Part shown: positions 45,901 through 57,900 of the stretch, in pieces
How positions within the stretch are numbered: position 1 is the stretch's first letter
Layout: every line of letters begins with the position of its first letter
Source of the DNA: Diplosphaera chodatii
Lineage: Eukaryota; Chlorophyta; Trebouxiophyceae; Prasiolales; Stichococcaceae
Direction: 5' to 3'
Length of the DNA: 64,000 nt
NCBI GenBank assembly: GCA_032358165.1
Contig: JAALGY010000020.1
Location: 1,488,001-1,552,000, forward strand
Made by a program: the position numbers and the translations under genes
Notes under the pieces: generated by a model
The model's database searches: none
What the model was told of the DNA's origin: nothing
The model's input: only the letters and a program-made list of their open reading frames with translations

Positions 45901-48900
45901 GGCATCGCAGTTGGCCAGGTAAAGCTCGTCGATGGCATCAACCACTGCGTCCCTCACAGCTGCAGCAGTGCAACAAGACAGTGGGATGAGAGTACTGTGC
46001 CGTGCAGCGTCAGAGAAAGCAGATTTGACGCTGGAGCTCTCCATCAGGGCCCAGACCATACCACCATGGCTGCAGGTTGCAGCACATCAGCAGCAGCAGG
46101 CAGCAAGGAGGCTGACAAGCACATCTGACGGCTACAAGTTTTGTGAATCAGCAATTGCTCTTGGAGATGAGCGCACCCTGCTCGCGGGAGAAGGTGAGGG
46201 GCAGCATCTTGCGGATCGTTGCTGCAGCGCCCTCAATTTCGAACTTGTGGCAGGTGACTAGCAGCCCGATCGCCTCCTGCAGTGATGAAGCAATCCACCG
46301 AAGTCAGAGATCATTGCCAAAACAGAAACCTGCAGGCACTGACATTCGACAATGTGGAAGGTCCAGCCGTGATGCCAATGGTAGACGGCTGCACACCCCA
46401 CAGCAGTCCATCTGTTTGTCAGGACAGCTATGTGTCATCGTCACCTGCACGTCAATTACGCTGGAGCTGGCGAGCAGCTGCGTGAGCGTGGGCATGGCGC
46501 CTGCAATGGCATTGGTGAAGCCCACCGCCGCCTCCAGCGATGCCACCAGCCCCCGCAGCTCCTGCACCTTCCTGGCGGTGCCTGCGGTGAGAGAGTTGCA
46601 TCGGTTCTCATGCTGCAACGCCAAAGTAACCATGTGCGACTTTCACCCGGGTTGTCGAACTGCAGCCGTGTGCTAGTGCCATGCATGCCCGGCCCAGTCA
46701 GCAGCTGCCTGGCGAATGCTGACCATCTGCCAGATACACATGCGTCCATGCACCAGTGACCTGGTGGCAATGCCAACACATGCTTGCCTGCTTTCTGACG
46801 AGCAGGCGAGGCCGACTGCTCTCGGGGTGCAACATTGCCATCCATGTCGTTAGGCAGCTCGCCCTCCGAGCCGATGCCTACACACAAGATCTCCAACCAT
46901 GCCGCTGAATGTTCACATACTGCATGTGCAGGTCACGACACGACCATCTGCTCACACACGCGCTTGCTTAGGCTACCCACCTGCTGCAGCAGCTGCCACA
47001 GCCCTTTCGCTCAGCTCCATATCGCTCGCTGCGTCGCCGGGCTCTGCGTCTTTGCCAGTGCCGGCATCGCCTAGCGGCTCCTTCTTCACTGCAGCCTGCG
47101 GTGGCCAGCACGTTGGTATCGACATGGGGTCCACTCGGCAAGTCTGGCAACAGCAACAGCAACAGCACCTCTGCTGCCGCCCAAAACAGTCGAAGAGGTC
47201 TACCTGCGGCTGCATGTTCTCATCATTAGCCGCCATCTCAGCATCAGAGCCTGCGTCCTCCTCGACTTCATCTGGCAGAAGCTCCTGCACGTGCAGCGAT
47301 CATGATTATGGCCATGACTATCCTGTAAGCGCGGCTGTGCAGCTCTCGTGCACCCAGGCTGCTTTCCAGCCTTCCCCGCTCAGGCTGCGGCGAACCACAC
47401 CTTGAGCCTCTGCTTGTGGTCCTCCAGTGAGACAGTGAACTTGTCGGCAGGCAGCTGCGGGCCGAAGGGGTTGTTCAGCAGCAGTGTCGCCAGCAGCTGC
47501 AGCGCCGCCTTGCGCACGTTGGCGCTCTTGTCCTCCAGCCGGCCTGCATTGCAAACGTGTTGCCGATGCTCTGGCGATTATGTCGCGGCAGGGAGACTGC
47601 AAATGAGCGCCCTTGTCGTTTGTCAGGCGCCACCGGCAGTGCTGGTGGTGGAGTCCAGGGGTGCTGGAGCCCACCGATGGCGAGCTGCGTGACGGTGAGC
47701 CAGTGGCCCATGGGCACGCGGTGGTCCACTGCGAGCGCTGTCCAGGAGCGGCACACCGCCGCGCGGGTCCACGACGTCTGGTCCCGTGCCCGCTCCACCA
47801 GCACGTCCAGCAGGCCCTGCTTCGTGCGCAGCCGGGCCGCATTCGCTGCAGGGCATGAGGAGTCCATGTCGAGCACTGCGACTGGGCAGTTTCGGAGGGT
47901 GGTACCTGCGGTTGTCCAGCTGTTGTGGCTTGTTGTGGCTTGCCTGCTATGAGTCTGCTGCAGCAGAACAGCGGACTCGTGATTGATGCGATGGCATTGG
48001 TCGGGTAACCAGCAAAATGGTGAAAGACTGGTAGGCAGTGACCACACCTGGCGCATTTGTCTCCTCCTCAGGGGCCTCAAAGCCTCGAGCAATGAGATGT
48101 CCGATGGCATTGACAATGCCAGAGCGGATCGGGTACGCCTTGCACCCCAGGTGTGGCACCAGCAGGCTGACATGTGCACCCACTGTCCGCGGCAGCCTGT
48201 GACAAGCACACGGATATTCGACGGCGCTACTGGAAAAGCACGAGGGTTCACTGAGTGAGCCGCAGAACGCATCGACCTGCCATCTGTGTGCAGAGACACG
48301 ACCATGTATGAAAGACCTGCTACTATCAATGAACCGACCTGTCTGCTAGCTCGGCGATGAAGGTGCCAACAGCGCGCACGCTGGCAGCGGTCGCCGTCAT
48401 CTGGCGCTCATAGTCAGACGGGTCCACCGCCGCCACCTGCCGCAACAGCTCCACAGCCTGCGCATGCAGCTCAAGTTTTAGTTGTGTCTTCATTGACAGT
48501 GTCTGGTTGTGACTTCTACTGCGTGACATGTCTAACAGTAGGAAACATACACGCGGGTCGTACATCCGGGTCATACATCAATGTGTCAGGTGTGGCACAC
48601 CAGCCGGTTGTCGTGGTTGCGGCGGGCAATGAACTCAGTGATGTCTGCCAACACCGCAGGGATGTGCTCGTGCTTGTTCAGCAGGTCGAACAGCAGGCAT
48701 GCCACCGGCTCCAGCTGATTGTACCGCAGAGCCGCCGCAGCTGCAGCGACGGAAAAGAGGAACCCTCGACTATGGTTGCTCACCTCAGCTGGGATTGCAC
48801 GCAATTTTTAGGAGTGGTACCTAACAATCGCTGTACCAGTAGTATGTATAAGCGCACCCAGTGTGCGAGCGACCGCCTCAATCAGCACTTTGTCCCTCAG

Positions 48901-50171
48901 CGCTGCTGTGTCAGGCTGGTCCAGCAGCTGCTGTGCCTGCAGCATCATACACCATTTTGATGACAAGCAGCATGGTCACATGCTGCAGGACACCCTGCCA
49001 GCATGTTCAACCGCCAAGGCGCAAGGCAGGCACGCATCCAGACGAACGCTGCGCATCAAGCTGCAAGCACTCACAAACTTCATGGCGAGCTGCACGAGCG
49101 GCTCCTCAACCGGTCCCGGCGCAAACAGCTGCGCCAGGTCCACCTCCGACACGCCGACCAGGGCGCGCGCCACCCGGGGGCGCAGCGCCTCCCAGTCCCA
49201 CGCGCTGCCGCCGGCCGGCTGCCGCTTCTGCCCCCGGCCCCTGCGCACTCACTGCTGTTGCTGCCCAATATCGCCATCGTGACGAAATCACACTGCTATA
49301 AGCAGACAACACTGCTTTGAAAGGACGCTAACACAAGGCTTGAAGAGTGGCAAAATTCAGCACCTGCTGCCAGCAGCAGCTGCTGCGGGTGCTGCCTCCC
49401 GTGCCTCTGCCTCGCATTGCTGCGTCACCCAGTGCAGGAAGAAAATGTATGCTTTCAGCGCTGAGCGATGCACCTGTACGATGAAGGGCAGGCGAGTCAG
49501 CCACCAGGTTCTTCACTTGTCAAGCCCCCGCGCTCACTGCAAGACTGCCCTCTTTCCACAGCGACCACTGTGCAACCTGTGTCGCTGCAGGGTCTGCATC
49601 GCTATCGCCAGCCAGCAGCGCGGCAATCGATGCGACTAGTACTGACAGATTGGATGACAGCGCATCCAGCAATCGCTTGCGTGACACTGACGGCAGCTGC
49701 CTGAAGTCTCTGCACATGGCAACCATGAGGCTCACTCACTGACAGTCCAGTGCGGTCAGCAGAGTGTCTAGCGTGTGAACAGAGCAGGGAAGCATGCATA
49801 GCACCAACTGCAGCTTTACCTGACGAGACTGTAGACCTTGTCGAACATCGATTGCTCGACAATGTCAAGTGCATCCACCTCGCACAGTGTGTGCACGGCA
49901 TCTGCGCACACCACAACATCTGTGTGAGATGCACAGCGTCGCCTATATCGACCATTAGTCTGTGCATGCGCAGTATCGATGTGAACAACCTCAGCAACTC
50001 TGTCCTGCGAAGCATGCCAGAACCGAGGCATCCCTCACCGTCGGCCAAGTCTGCAAGTGCCTCGGCAGCGAGGTCGGCCAAGCTGACATCCCGCAGCACC
50101 TTCAGTCCGGACCCGACATCTTCGTCCAGCAGATCGCTGGGTGTTGCAGGAATTTGGAACTCGTCCGACAT
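39987..50171 (-). CDS. CAP-D2: Condensin complex subunit 1 (CAP-D2/CND1), many exons
   Basis: HEAT-repeat subunit of condensin I, which binds the kleisin and shapes mitotic chromosomes. Start is MSDEFQIPATPSDLLDE at 50171; the C-terminal exon ends QSAGAPAARSALR at 39987. The conserved Cnd1 core is unmistakable in coding order between about 43.2 and 41.5 kb: ALTKLMAIEPHFCDTNLRLL, VVAIGDLAFRFPNLLEPWTA-like text, RKNALMVLTHLILNDMMKVK, IASLAHLFFEELSHKVTK, NPIFNLLPDILSSLGAEQ, FVDHLSERLAARLG, and CIAQLSLSDKALRKLGDMWK. Upstream exons (45-50 kb) carry further HEAT material such as GRTRAALALVGMVAAQRPDT. The C-terminal 300 residues are Ala/Ser-rich and disordered-looking, with VKAEPE and VKSEPADDD motifs. 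Roughly 30 exons are spread over 10 kb, so individual borders are not listed. Divergent from the NIF3-like gene. Confidence 0.92.
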
Positions 50172-50933
50172 GCCTGCGCTGTCCGTGAGGCTCAGCAGGT
50201 GCTGGCTACTTGGGGCTGGTGTGGTGCAACGACTGTACGCACGGCGCGCGGCCCAGCTGCAGGCAGCTCTCGGGCTGCATCAACACTGCTGGGCAGCCTG
50301 ACTGTTCTGCAGCGCACGCTTGCTGGATGATCCGGCACAAAGTTGTGCAGCTGTTTCGCAGGGTTTGAACCAAATGCTGAGCTGGCATGACTAATGCTTG
50401 CTCCGATGCAGAAGTCGCATCGCTGCTTTGGTGTTGGACTGCCAGAGCCCATACAAACCAATCAGAACGTACTAGCGAATCTTTCTGTCGGAAGTCGGCA
50501 GCGTACACAGGCCGCAGAATATGACCGTGGCAGTGGCAGAGGCCTCATTCCGACCTTGATAAGATCGAGATTGTCTGAGGCAGCTGCTGATCTGTTCACT
50601 CGTGCCAATTACAAGTGCTCCCATCTGCATGTGGGTCGCGCTGCCCGGCCGAGCAAGGCTTTTCACCCGTCCGTTGCATGCAAACTCTATTGTGCAACGG
50701 GCCTCAGCTTCAACGACAGCCTTGACAGGCAAGTCCAGGACACATACAGCGATTGCGATCCGGCTCAAGCAGCAACGGACACTCACCGCGGGTGTGTCCC
50801 GCCGCCTAAAGCGCAAGACCACGCATCATGATATGCGCAACCTTTCTAGTTACCTGCACCCGTGCCCAACGTTACTCGCGCATGTCATACCAAATCCCTT
50901 GAGTGCATGAGATGATCGATGTGTACAGGCAGC
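50172..50933. other. Divergent intergenic region
   Basis: Head-to-head gap of about 760 bases between condensin (-) and the NIF3-like gene (+). No supported coding sequence. Confidence 0.5.
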
Positions 50934-53349
50934 ATGGTGGCAAAGGCTGCGTCTAGGTGGCAGCTGCCTGATGTGGGCGACAGCAGCAGCGGCACTCCAC
51001 TGGCAGACGTGCAGAAGGCGCTTGATGCCATTGCGCCGCTTCAGCATGCGGCATCCTGGGACAACGTCGGACTCCTGGTTGGCGTTCCGCAGCAGCGCAT
51101 CAGGTGGCACTCGAGTCCGAGCAGTTGCCGTTCCGGACTGCCATGGGTAATAAGGCACTGCAGCACCGTCGTCAGCATAAACAGTAGCAGATCACTGTAA
51201 CATATTTGTTAGATGCTGTACCTCTGGATGGTGCAAAATGTGAACCTGCAGTCGAGCGCTGGTGACCATCGATCTGACAGCAGCAGTTATGGAGGAGGCG
51301 GCTGCATTTGATGCCGACTTGATCATAGCGTACCATCCGCCAATCTTCTCAGGCATCAAGCGCCTCACGGCCGCACCTCTGGTGCAGCGCGCAGCCAGCG
51401 CAGGGTGCGCACAAGTTGCGCAGCTCGATACACTTTGTTGAGGTCCTGGTCATATGTCAGAACAGGAACTGTTGTGAAACAGCTGTGACAGCACCTCCAA
51501 ATACATGGCCATGCACAGCCAGACCTTAACATCGTCCTCAAGGTGCCTGCAGGTGTGCAGTGTACAGCCCTCACACAGCCTTGGATGCTGCACCAGGTGG
51601 ATGCATGATGCTGTATGCTGTGTCAGAGGCAGTCTGTGCACCTGCGCTTCATGCAATGTGAACGAAGGTGGAGCGCATCATTGTGCTGCTTGGATTGCTG
51701 TACAGGCGGCACAAACGACGTGCTGGCACAGCAGCTCGGGCTTACTAATGCTGCTCCAGTAGAGCTTTCGACAGAGCCACAGGACCACAAGCTCGTGGTC
51801 TTTGTGCCGGCAGACAGCGTGGTTGCAGTGTTGAAGGTGCGGGCCGTGCATCACCATCTGTTTGAATGGATGATGCCGGCATGCTAAGTGATGTGCTGTG
51901 TGTATGCAACAGCAACATTGCTGGTGCGTCACAGATGGTCAAGGTGTCACAAGCTGTGCTCCAGGCGGTGCACAAGGCAGGCGCCGGCGTCATAGGCGAG
52001 TATGACAGTTGTGCCTTCCGCTCGCCTGGGACCGGCAGCTTCCGGGGCAGCGACGCCAGCAACCCCACCATTGGCACAGCAGGTAGCTGTGAAGCGGGTG
52101 CAGATGGGTATGCAAATAGCATGACACCAGATTTGCAGCGGCACGCATACGTGGGTCGCATATTTGGACACGATCATGTCGGCCTATGTGACCATGGTGT
52201 CTTCAGGGCAGCTGGAGACGGTGGAGGAGCTCCGTGTGGAGATGGTGGTGCCGCCCAGCAGAATGGACGCCGTGATCGCTGCTTTGCGGGTGCGCTGTTT
52301 GGCACCGTCAGCACTGACCGTTGTTGAGTTGTACAGTATTCCTGCCAGCAGTTGGCGGCAGTGAAGCCTGATGTGCAGCGGTGCATTAGTGCAAAAGACA
52401 AAAGGCAATGGGGTTAGCAGCGGAGGGATGCAACCTGCTGCTGCTGCTGCTGCTGCTGCATCAGTGCTGTTGACGCTGTACTTCCTTTGCGCAGGAGTCA
52501 CACCCGTACGAGGAGCCCGCATTCGATGTGTATGAGCGCATGGCCACCCCACCCACAAATGGTGCCGGCATGGGCCGCATCGGCATGCTGCCATCCCCTA
52601 TGACACGGCAGCAGCTGGCAGAATATGTGAAGCAGGCACTGGGGCTGCAGCATGTGCTGGTGGTCGGCCCCAACCAGATGGGGAGTGTTGCAGGCAAGTC
52701 ATCACGGTCATGACACAAGGAATGAGCGTGTACACATCAAGTTAGTGATGTTATGCTAGTGACCTTGCTGTTGGGGTCAGACTGGCAGCAGCTGGCAGCA
52801 CATGTGAAACAGATGCTGGGTCCAGAGCGCATGCTGGCAAGCCCGCTGTGTATACTGCGTTGCTATGTTGCAGAGGTATCAAGAGTCCCCACTGGTTCAT
52901 GCGTTGCCTGCAGATGACAGCAGGGAGCTCAGCAAGGTTGGCCTGTGCGCCGGGTCGGGCGGCGACCTCGTGTCGGCAGCTCTTTCGCAGGGGGCAGACG
53001 CCTTTGTGACGGGGGAGATGCGGCACCACGATGCACTAGCAGCAGCTGCCAAGGGGCTGACCGTGATCTGCACTCTGCACAGCAATAGGTGTGAGGCGCT
53101 TGCCTCACGTGCTGAGCGCTGCTACTGGTGCACCAGTCTGTACCCAGGCAGCCCCCCGCCTTCCGCATGATGCATGGTCGTCCCACACAGGCATCTATTG
53201 CATATGCTCCCAGTTGAGCAGTTGTGCTTGCTATGTGCTGCAGTGAGCGGGGCGCGATGGAGCCCTATGCACAGATGATCCGTGCTGCAGTCCCTGGCCT
53301 TGATGTCAGAGTCAGCACTCGGGATCGGGACCCCTTCACATTCCAGTGA
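50934..53349 (+). CDS. NIF3: NIF3-like protein (DUF34 / GTP cyclohydrolase 1 type 2 homologue), 402 aa, 9 exons
   Basis: Exons: 50934-51103, 51252-51404, 51553-51596, 51706-51836, 51935-52082, 52207-52289, 52495-52693, 52914-53088, 53244-53349; all in phase. Metal-site motifs of the family are present: ASWDNVGLLV, LIIAYHPPIF, AVYSPHTALDAAPGGTNDVL (His and Asp ligands) and TGEMRHHDALAAA. Also seen are GAGVIGEYDSCAFRSPGTG and ESHPYEEPAFDVY of the inserted domain, and the C-terminus VSTRDRDPF. The family forms a dinuclear-metal toroidal hexamer, and its biochemical role is still unsettled despite the cyclohydrolase name. Length agrees with eukaryotic NIF3L1 (377 aa). Exon 5 could start at 51944 instead. 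The intron after 52693 has a consensus GC donor (AG|GCAAGT). A CTG microsatellite lies in the intron before exon 7. Confidence 0.94.
52433..52459 (+). repeat. CTG microsatellite in a NIF3-like intron
   Basis: About nine CTG units ending 35 bases before the exon 7 acceptor, in the branch-point/polypyrimidine zone. Confidence 0.85.
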
Positions 53350-53438
53350 CACATTGGGTGCGCATAGGCGTAGTAACGGTCTAGAGCAGGTTAGTGCCAT
53401 CGGTCGTTGGGTGGGGGAGATGAGTATTGTGACTATTT

Positions 53439-53443
53439 TGTAA
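53439..53443 (+). terminator. TGTAA poly(A) signal of the NIF3-like gene
   Basis: TGTAA within ATTTTGTAAGG, 90 bases past the stop. Confidence 0.55.
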
Positions 53444-53601
53444 GGCTAGCAACCCTTCTGCAGTCGACTCAACGGTGAGCAAGACTGGTCAGATCGACTG
53501 TTATGCCACAGGAAGCTGACATCGGCAGCGCGCACAACGGCTTTCCTGTGGTGTTGCAACCAGACCCGCGTGCTCAGGCTGACACGCCTTCCAAGGCCAT
53601 G

Positions 53602-54665
53602 TCACCTCTCGTCCTTGTACAACGCCTTTGGTAGGAACTCGTAGTAGGTCTGCAATATGAATCGAACGGCCGCTGGATGACACTAGCTTGCCATGTGCAC
53701 TGACTGTCTGAGCGCAACCTGACAGTTGACATCTGCGGCAACCTCACCGTGACGAACTCCAGCTTGGCCTTGTCGGCTGCGAGGCCCTTGCGTGCGGTCC
53801 AGGCGTCCCAGCGTGCGCGTCCCTCAAAGTCCAGGCCGCCCTTCTCCGCCCACATGGGCCGCTCCGCCTTGTTGTCGCCCTCGCCCACCTGCTGCGCCAA
53901 CCTGTGCATGGGCAGAGGTATGCAGCACGTTTGATTGGTTTCAGCCCTTCAGCTGTGCTGCACTTTGTGCCGCACAGCCCAGGATGATTGCACATGGCTA
54001 CATGAAGAGATCGCTTGTCAATGCTGCCTTCACTCACGGCGGTTTTGTGCACAGTATGCATTGTTGGAAGGGTGGACCCCCTGCGGTCCGCACCCATAAA
54101 GGGAGTAGAAGTCGTCTGGCTTGACGGTGGCGCCGCCAGGCTTGGAGATCATGCGCCAGTTGAGCTTCTCGTACTTGGCCACCAGGCTGTCGTACTCGCC
54201 CGCGTCATAACTCTGAAGCAAGCAGGTGCTGCTCATGCAAGGCAACGACCAGCAGCTGGCTAGCAAAGCATGCAGATGGTGACAGTATCCTGATGATCAG
54301 ATGAATTTTGATTAACCCAACGAGTCCCGAAAGTTCACTGCATCCGCCAATTCACCTCCTTTGCATGTGGTGATCGCTCTCTGTTGGCCGCTGCGTTCTT
54401 GGACGCTGCCTCCTTGGCTGCCGCCTCCTTCTGCAGCTTCTTCAGCTTTGTGCGCGCCGCTGCATACCGATGACGCATGTCAGAGGTTATCTAGTCCTTT
54501 GCAAGCAGAAGAGCTACGATGGTGAGTGCTGAGCTCACCTCTGAGCTTCTGTCTATCGTCCCCAGGTCTGTCATCAAGGTGACTTGCTGCTTTGATGGCC
54601 TGCTCGAGAGCGTCGACGTCGTTGCCCGCCGCTGCGAGCGCGGCCACCTGCTCTCCCACAGCCAT
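53602..54665 (-). CDS. Acyl-CoA-binding-domain protein (183 aa, 5 exons)
   Basis: Exons: 54665-54539, 54459-54356, 54212-54094, 53901-53748, 53649-53602; all in phase. Residues 1-75 form an Ala/Lys-rich, probably coiled-coil segment (RTKLKKLQKEAAAKEAASK). The acyl-CoA-binding domain follows: KPDDFYSLYGLAQQVGEGDN, AERPMW, FEGRARWDAWTARKGL, ending in TYYEFLPKALYKDER. The Tyr/Lys/Trp pattern YSLY, GDN, ARWDAW is that of ACBP, which carries and protects long-chain acyl-CoA esters. Here the domain is C-terminal rather than the whole protein. Location is not evident; no signal peptide or membrane segment. Converges on the NIF3-like gene with 252 bases between stops. The ATG at 54665 is preferred, but an upstream in-frame extension is possible. 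Confidence 0.9.
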
Positions 54666-54990
54666 GTTTGTAGTGTCAAATGCGTGTCAGATCAGAGGAA
54701 ATATGGCGCTTGCAGCCACTGCACCTGGAGGAGATGAAACGGCAGGTCCGAGGAACTACGCCTAAACCCTGAGGCTGGATGCATGGTGGCACACATCACT
54801 GTGATCACGACCCTTGCCAGTTGCCCTGCCCTCTGCCGAGTGCCCATTGCTACACCGGGGCCGACACCTCAACAGCGTGACTGCGTTGTGGTTCCTCATT
54901 GAAAGTCACCTAGTGCAACAGGGACTCATCATGCTGCTGTGTGCCTGTAGATATCAACTGGTCATGCCACCGGCCTAAAGTCTAATGCCT
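54666..54990. other. Gap between two minus-strand genes
   Basis: Holds the acyl-CoA-binding-gene promoter and the end of the URB1 transcript. No ORF or TGTAA on the minus strand was seen. Confidence 0.45.
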
Positions 54991-57900
54991 TCACCACCGA
55001 CGGTCAAGAGTCGCCCTCAGGTCTGCTGGCAGCAGCATGAACATCGCATTGCCTGACGGTGCGGGATCCAGGCCAGGTGCCGTTGTGTCAGGGACACCAT
55101 CAAGTGTGGCCGCCATAGCAACCCACCTGCACCGGCAATCATCATACAGCCATATCGCCTGCATCTTCAATTTGCAACCTGACAAGCATTCTGCGGCAGA
55201 TAGTGCAGCAGCATGAATGATGGATATGAGGACACCAGTCACAGGACAATGAGACCAGTCACAGGACAATCATCAACAGACCTGGAAGTAGGCTGTGCGG
55301 CGGCTGTGGCTGCAGCAACCCAATTGGCAATGTAGTCATCTGTGCCTGCTGTCGAAGGCGCTACATCCTTGGCATCTGCAGCTGTGCCGGCAACTGGGCT
55401 TGCAGCAGGTGTGTTGCAGCCACCAGGCGGCTCTGCCGGCAACATCAAGCGAGTCGCCTCGAGCAGCAGGCTCTGGACATCAGTGGCGCTCTTAGTGGTA
55501 GCTGAGGGGCCGCCAGTTGCAGCAGCAGCGTCTGGTGCGCTCCGCAGCAGTTGTGCGAGATCTGGGGCCTGCAGAAGGCAGATGGCGTCACGCTGCATGT
55601 GTTGTATCCCATAAGAACGAAGCCATGCCCCGAATTTCTGGATGCTATCGCGCAGGCAGGACTGCTGTTGCGGTGGCAGACTCGGTCCCGAATTGTTTGG
55701 GAGCAATCCGCATGCAGGACTACTGCTGCGGTCTCCTGCTCAGGTTCCCAGTAGCCAGCAATCTCTTGCGACATATTGAAGCCGAAGACACGAGCTATGC
55801 TCATGGTGAAGGTTGCTTGCTGGTCGTTGGCCCAGACTATGTGACAGTCCATTACCTGCAGCACGGCGGCGGTGACGCCACGGCGATGGCAGTCCTCAGT
55901 CACCCTGAGCACAGCCAGCAGCAGGTGCAAGACGCTGCACCAAAGCAACCGCACCCCGCCGGAGGCCGCCACTCCCCCTTGCGCTGTGCCTGCAGTGCCA
56001 CAGCACTGGCTGAACGCTCCAGATGTGCCCGCTGCAGTCTTCTTGCAGCCACGCATGCAATGCATGCACTGGAGTGTTCAATACTCTGGTCACATGGGGG
56101 GCCACCTGTACACAGCGTGTGGCACAGGGCCCTGGCTGCGCCGGCCGCCTGCTCAGCCCCTGCACTGCGGCTCAGCTGCCTTGCCACTGCTGGCTCTGAA
56201 ACCTGCAAAGAACGCACTGATGCGTGAGCGTCACCAACAATCAACGAAAGTCACAACCACATCGTGTGCACAGTGCTCAGCTGAACAGCAGCGCCGGCAC
56301 TTCGTCTCGTTCGTGGTCAGGTCTGTACGATGATAACAGTGCGTGTCACTCAGGTCTGTGATGGAAGCAGTCATGGCAGTCTGCACAGCAGACTGCCCAG
56401 CTGCAAGTCAATGGACAAAGGCACGTGAGACTGGGACAGCTGCAATGCAACATCGTACTAGCGCGGTCAGAGCGTCGACGGCGTCCGTGGCGGCACACGC
56501 AGCGCCGCTTGGCGACTTCAGCAGCGCCGCTGACGCGGCCCCGGAGAGTGACTCAGCCTGCAGCGCGGCGGCCACCGCCGCAGCAGCCGCCGCTGCCAGC
56601 CATGGGACGAAGCCTGCGAACATACCGACTCCAATGAAGCACACACTGACACGATGTGCTGACAGGGTCCACCATGAATGCAGCGCAGGTGTGGGACCAA
56701 ATCATGCTGACGACCCGCTATCTCGCAATAGCATACAGCAGACATATTCGATGGAGTTTGATACCTGCATGGAGGGCGAGGTCTCGGGCGGCAGCAGGGA
56801 TGCGCGCCGCCCGGCACAGCGCGGACAGGGCCAGGGTCCCGGCGGCGCCGTCCGCCAGCGGGCTGTCGTGCAGCGCCATCAGCAGCTCCGGCACGAAGCG
56901 CTTGCGCAGCACCTGGAAATCGTGCTGGCCCTGCGGCGCACCACGGGCACGTCTCAGGCGGCACCACACGGGTGGGGCTAAACCTTGACGATGTGCGTGG
57001 ATGGGCCGGCATCACCTGAAGTCATGCATCCTGCCCATTTGGACAGTCCTCAATATGCTGCAGCTGCGGAATCAGCTCACCAACAAGGAGGTCTGCAGTG
57101 TCGGGGGAGGGGCACCTGGAGGCCAGCGGCCAGCAGGCGCAGCAGCCAGGCACGATCGGCCGCGTGGCGGGGCGTGCCCCCCGCCAGCTCAGCGTGCAGC
57201 ATCGGCAGCTCCTGCACGGTTGCCGAGGTGCAAAGTCAAAACCATCCATCCAGAAGCCGGCTTCACATGCCGACCGCAGACATCACAGAGGCCACACCTC
57301 TGATCACACCCGGTTGCGTAGCATTGCATATACAGCAGATCGCAGAGGGTATGGGGTGTCTCTCCAAGGTCCATGGCGGCCGGAGCGCGGCAGGCGGCCC
57401 AGGAAGGGTGGTCTTCACAGACTGTTGGCTGGAAGAACACAGCGGCAGCGGACAACGTGATGAGCAGCACCTCCAGGTCGAGGTCGGGGCGGGAGGACAG
57501 AAGGCGGCCCAGGCGGCGCGCCATGGGCCCCGCCCCCGCCAGCTGCGTGGCCGCCTGCAGGCAGCATGCACGCGCTGCATTGGACACTGTGTGGAGTGGT
57601 GCAGGAGCACTGGCATGACTGGCCATATGTAGGGATAGCGTGACAGGTCCAAGGGATAGCGTCACAGGTCCAAGCCTCTGCTGAGCTGCTGCTGCGGATG
57701 CCACATGCAGCAACGCACCTCAGCGAGCAGCAGTGAGGTGATCGCAGGCAGCCGACGCGGCGCACCCGCGCCAGCACCGGCATCGGCGGCAGCAGCAACG
57801 TCGTCCGCTGCATCTGCGGCGAGGTCAGCCCGGCCTGCGTCGAGTGCTGAGCTGCTGTGCATGGCGATCGCTGAGCTGATGATCGGGGCAAGGGGCACAA

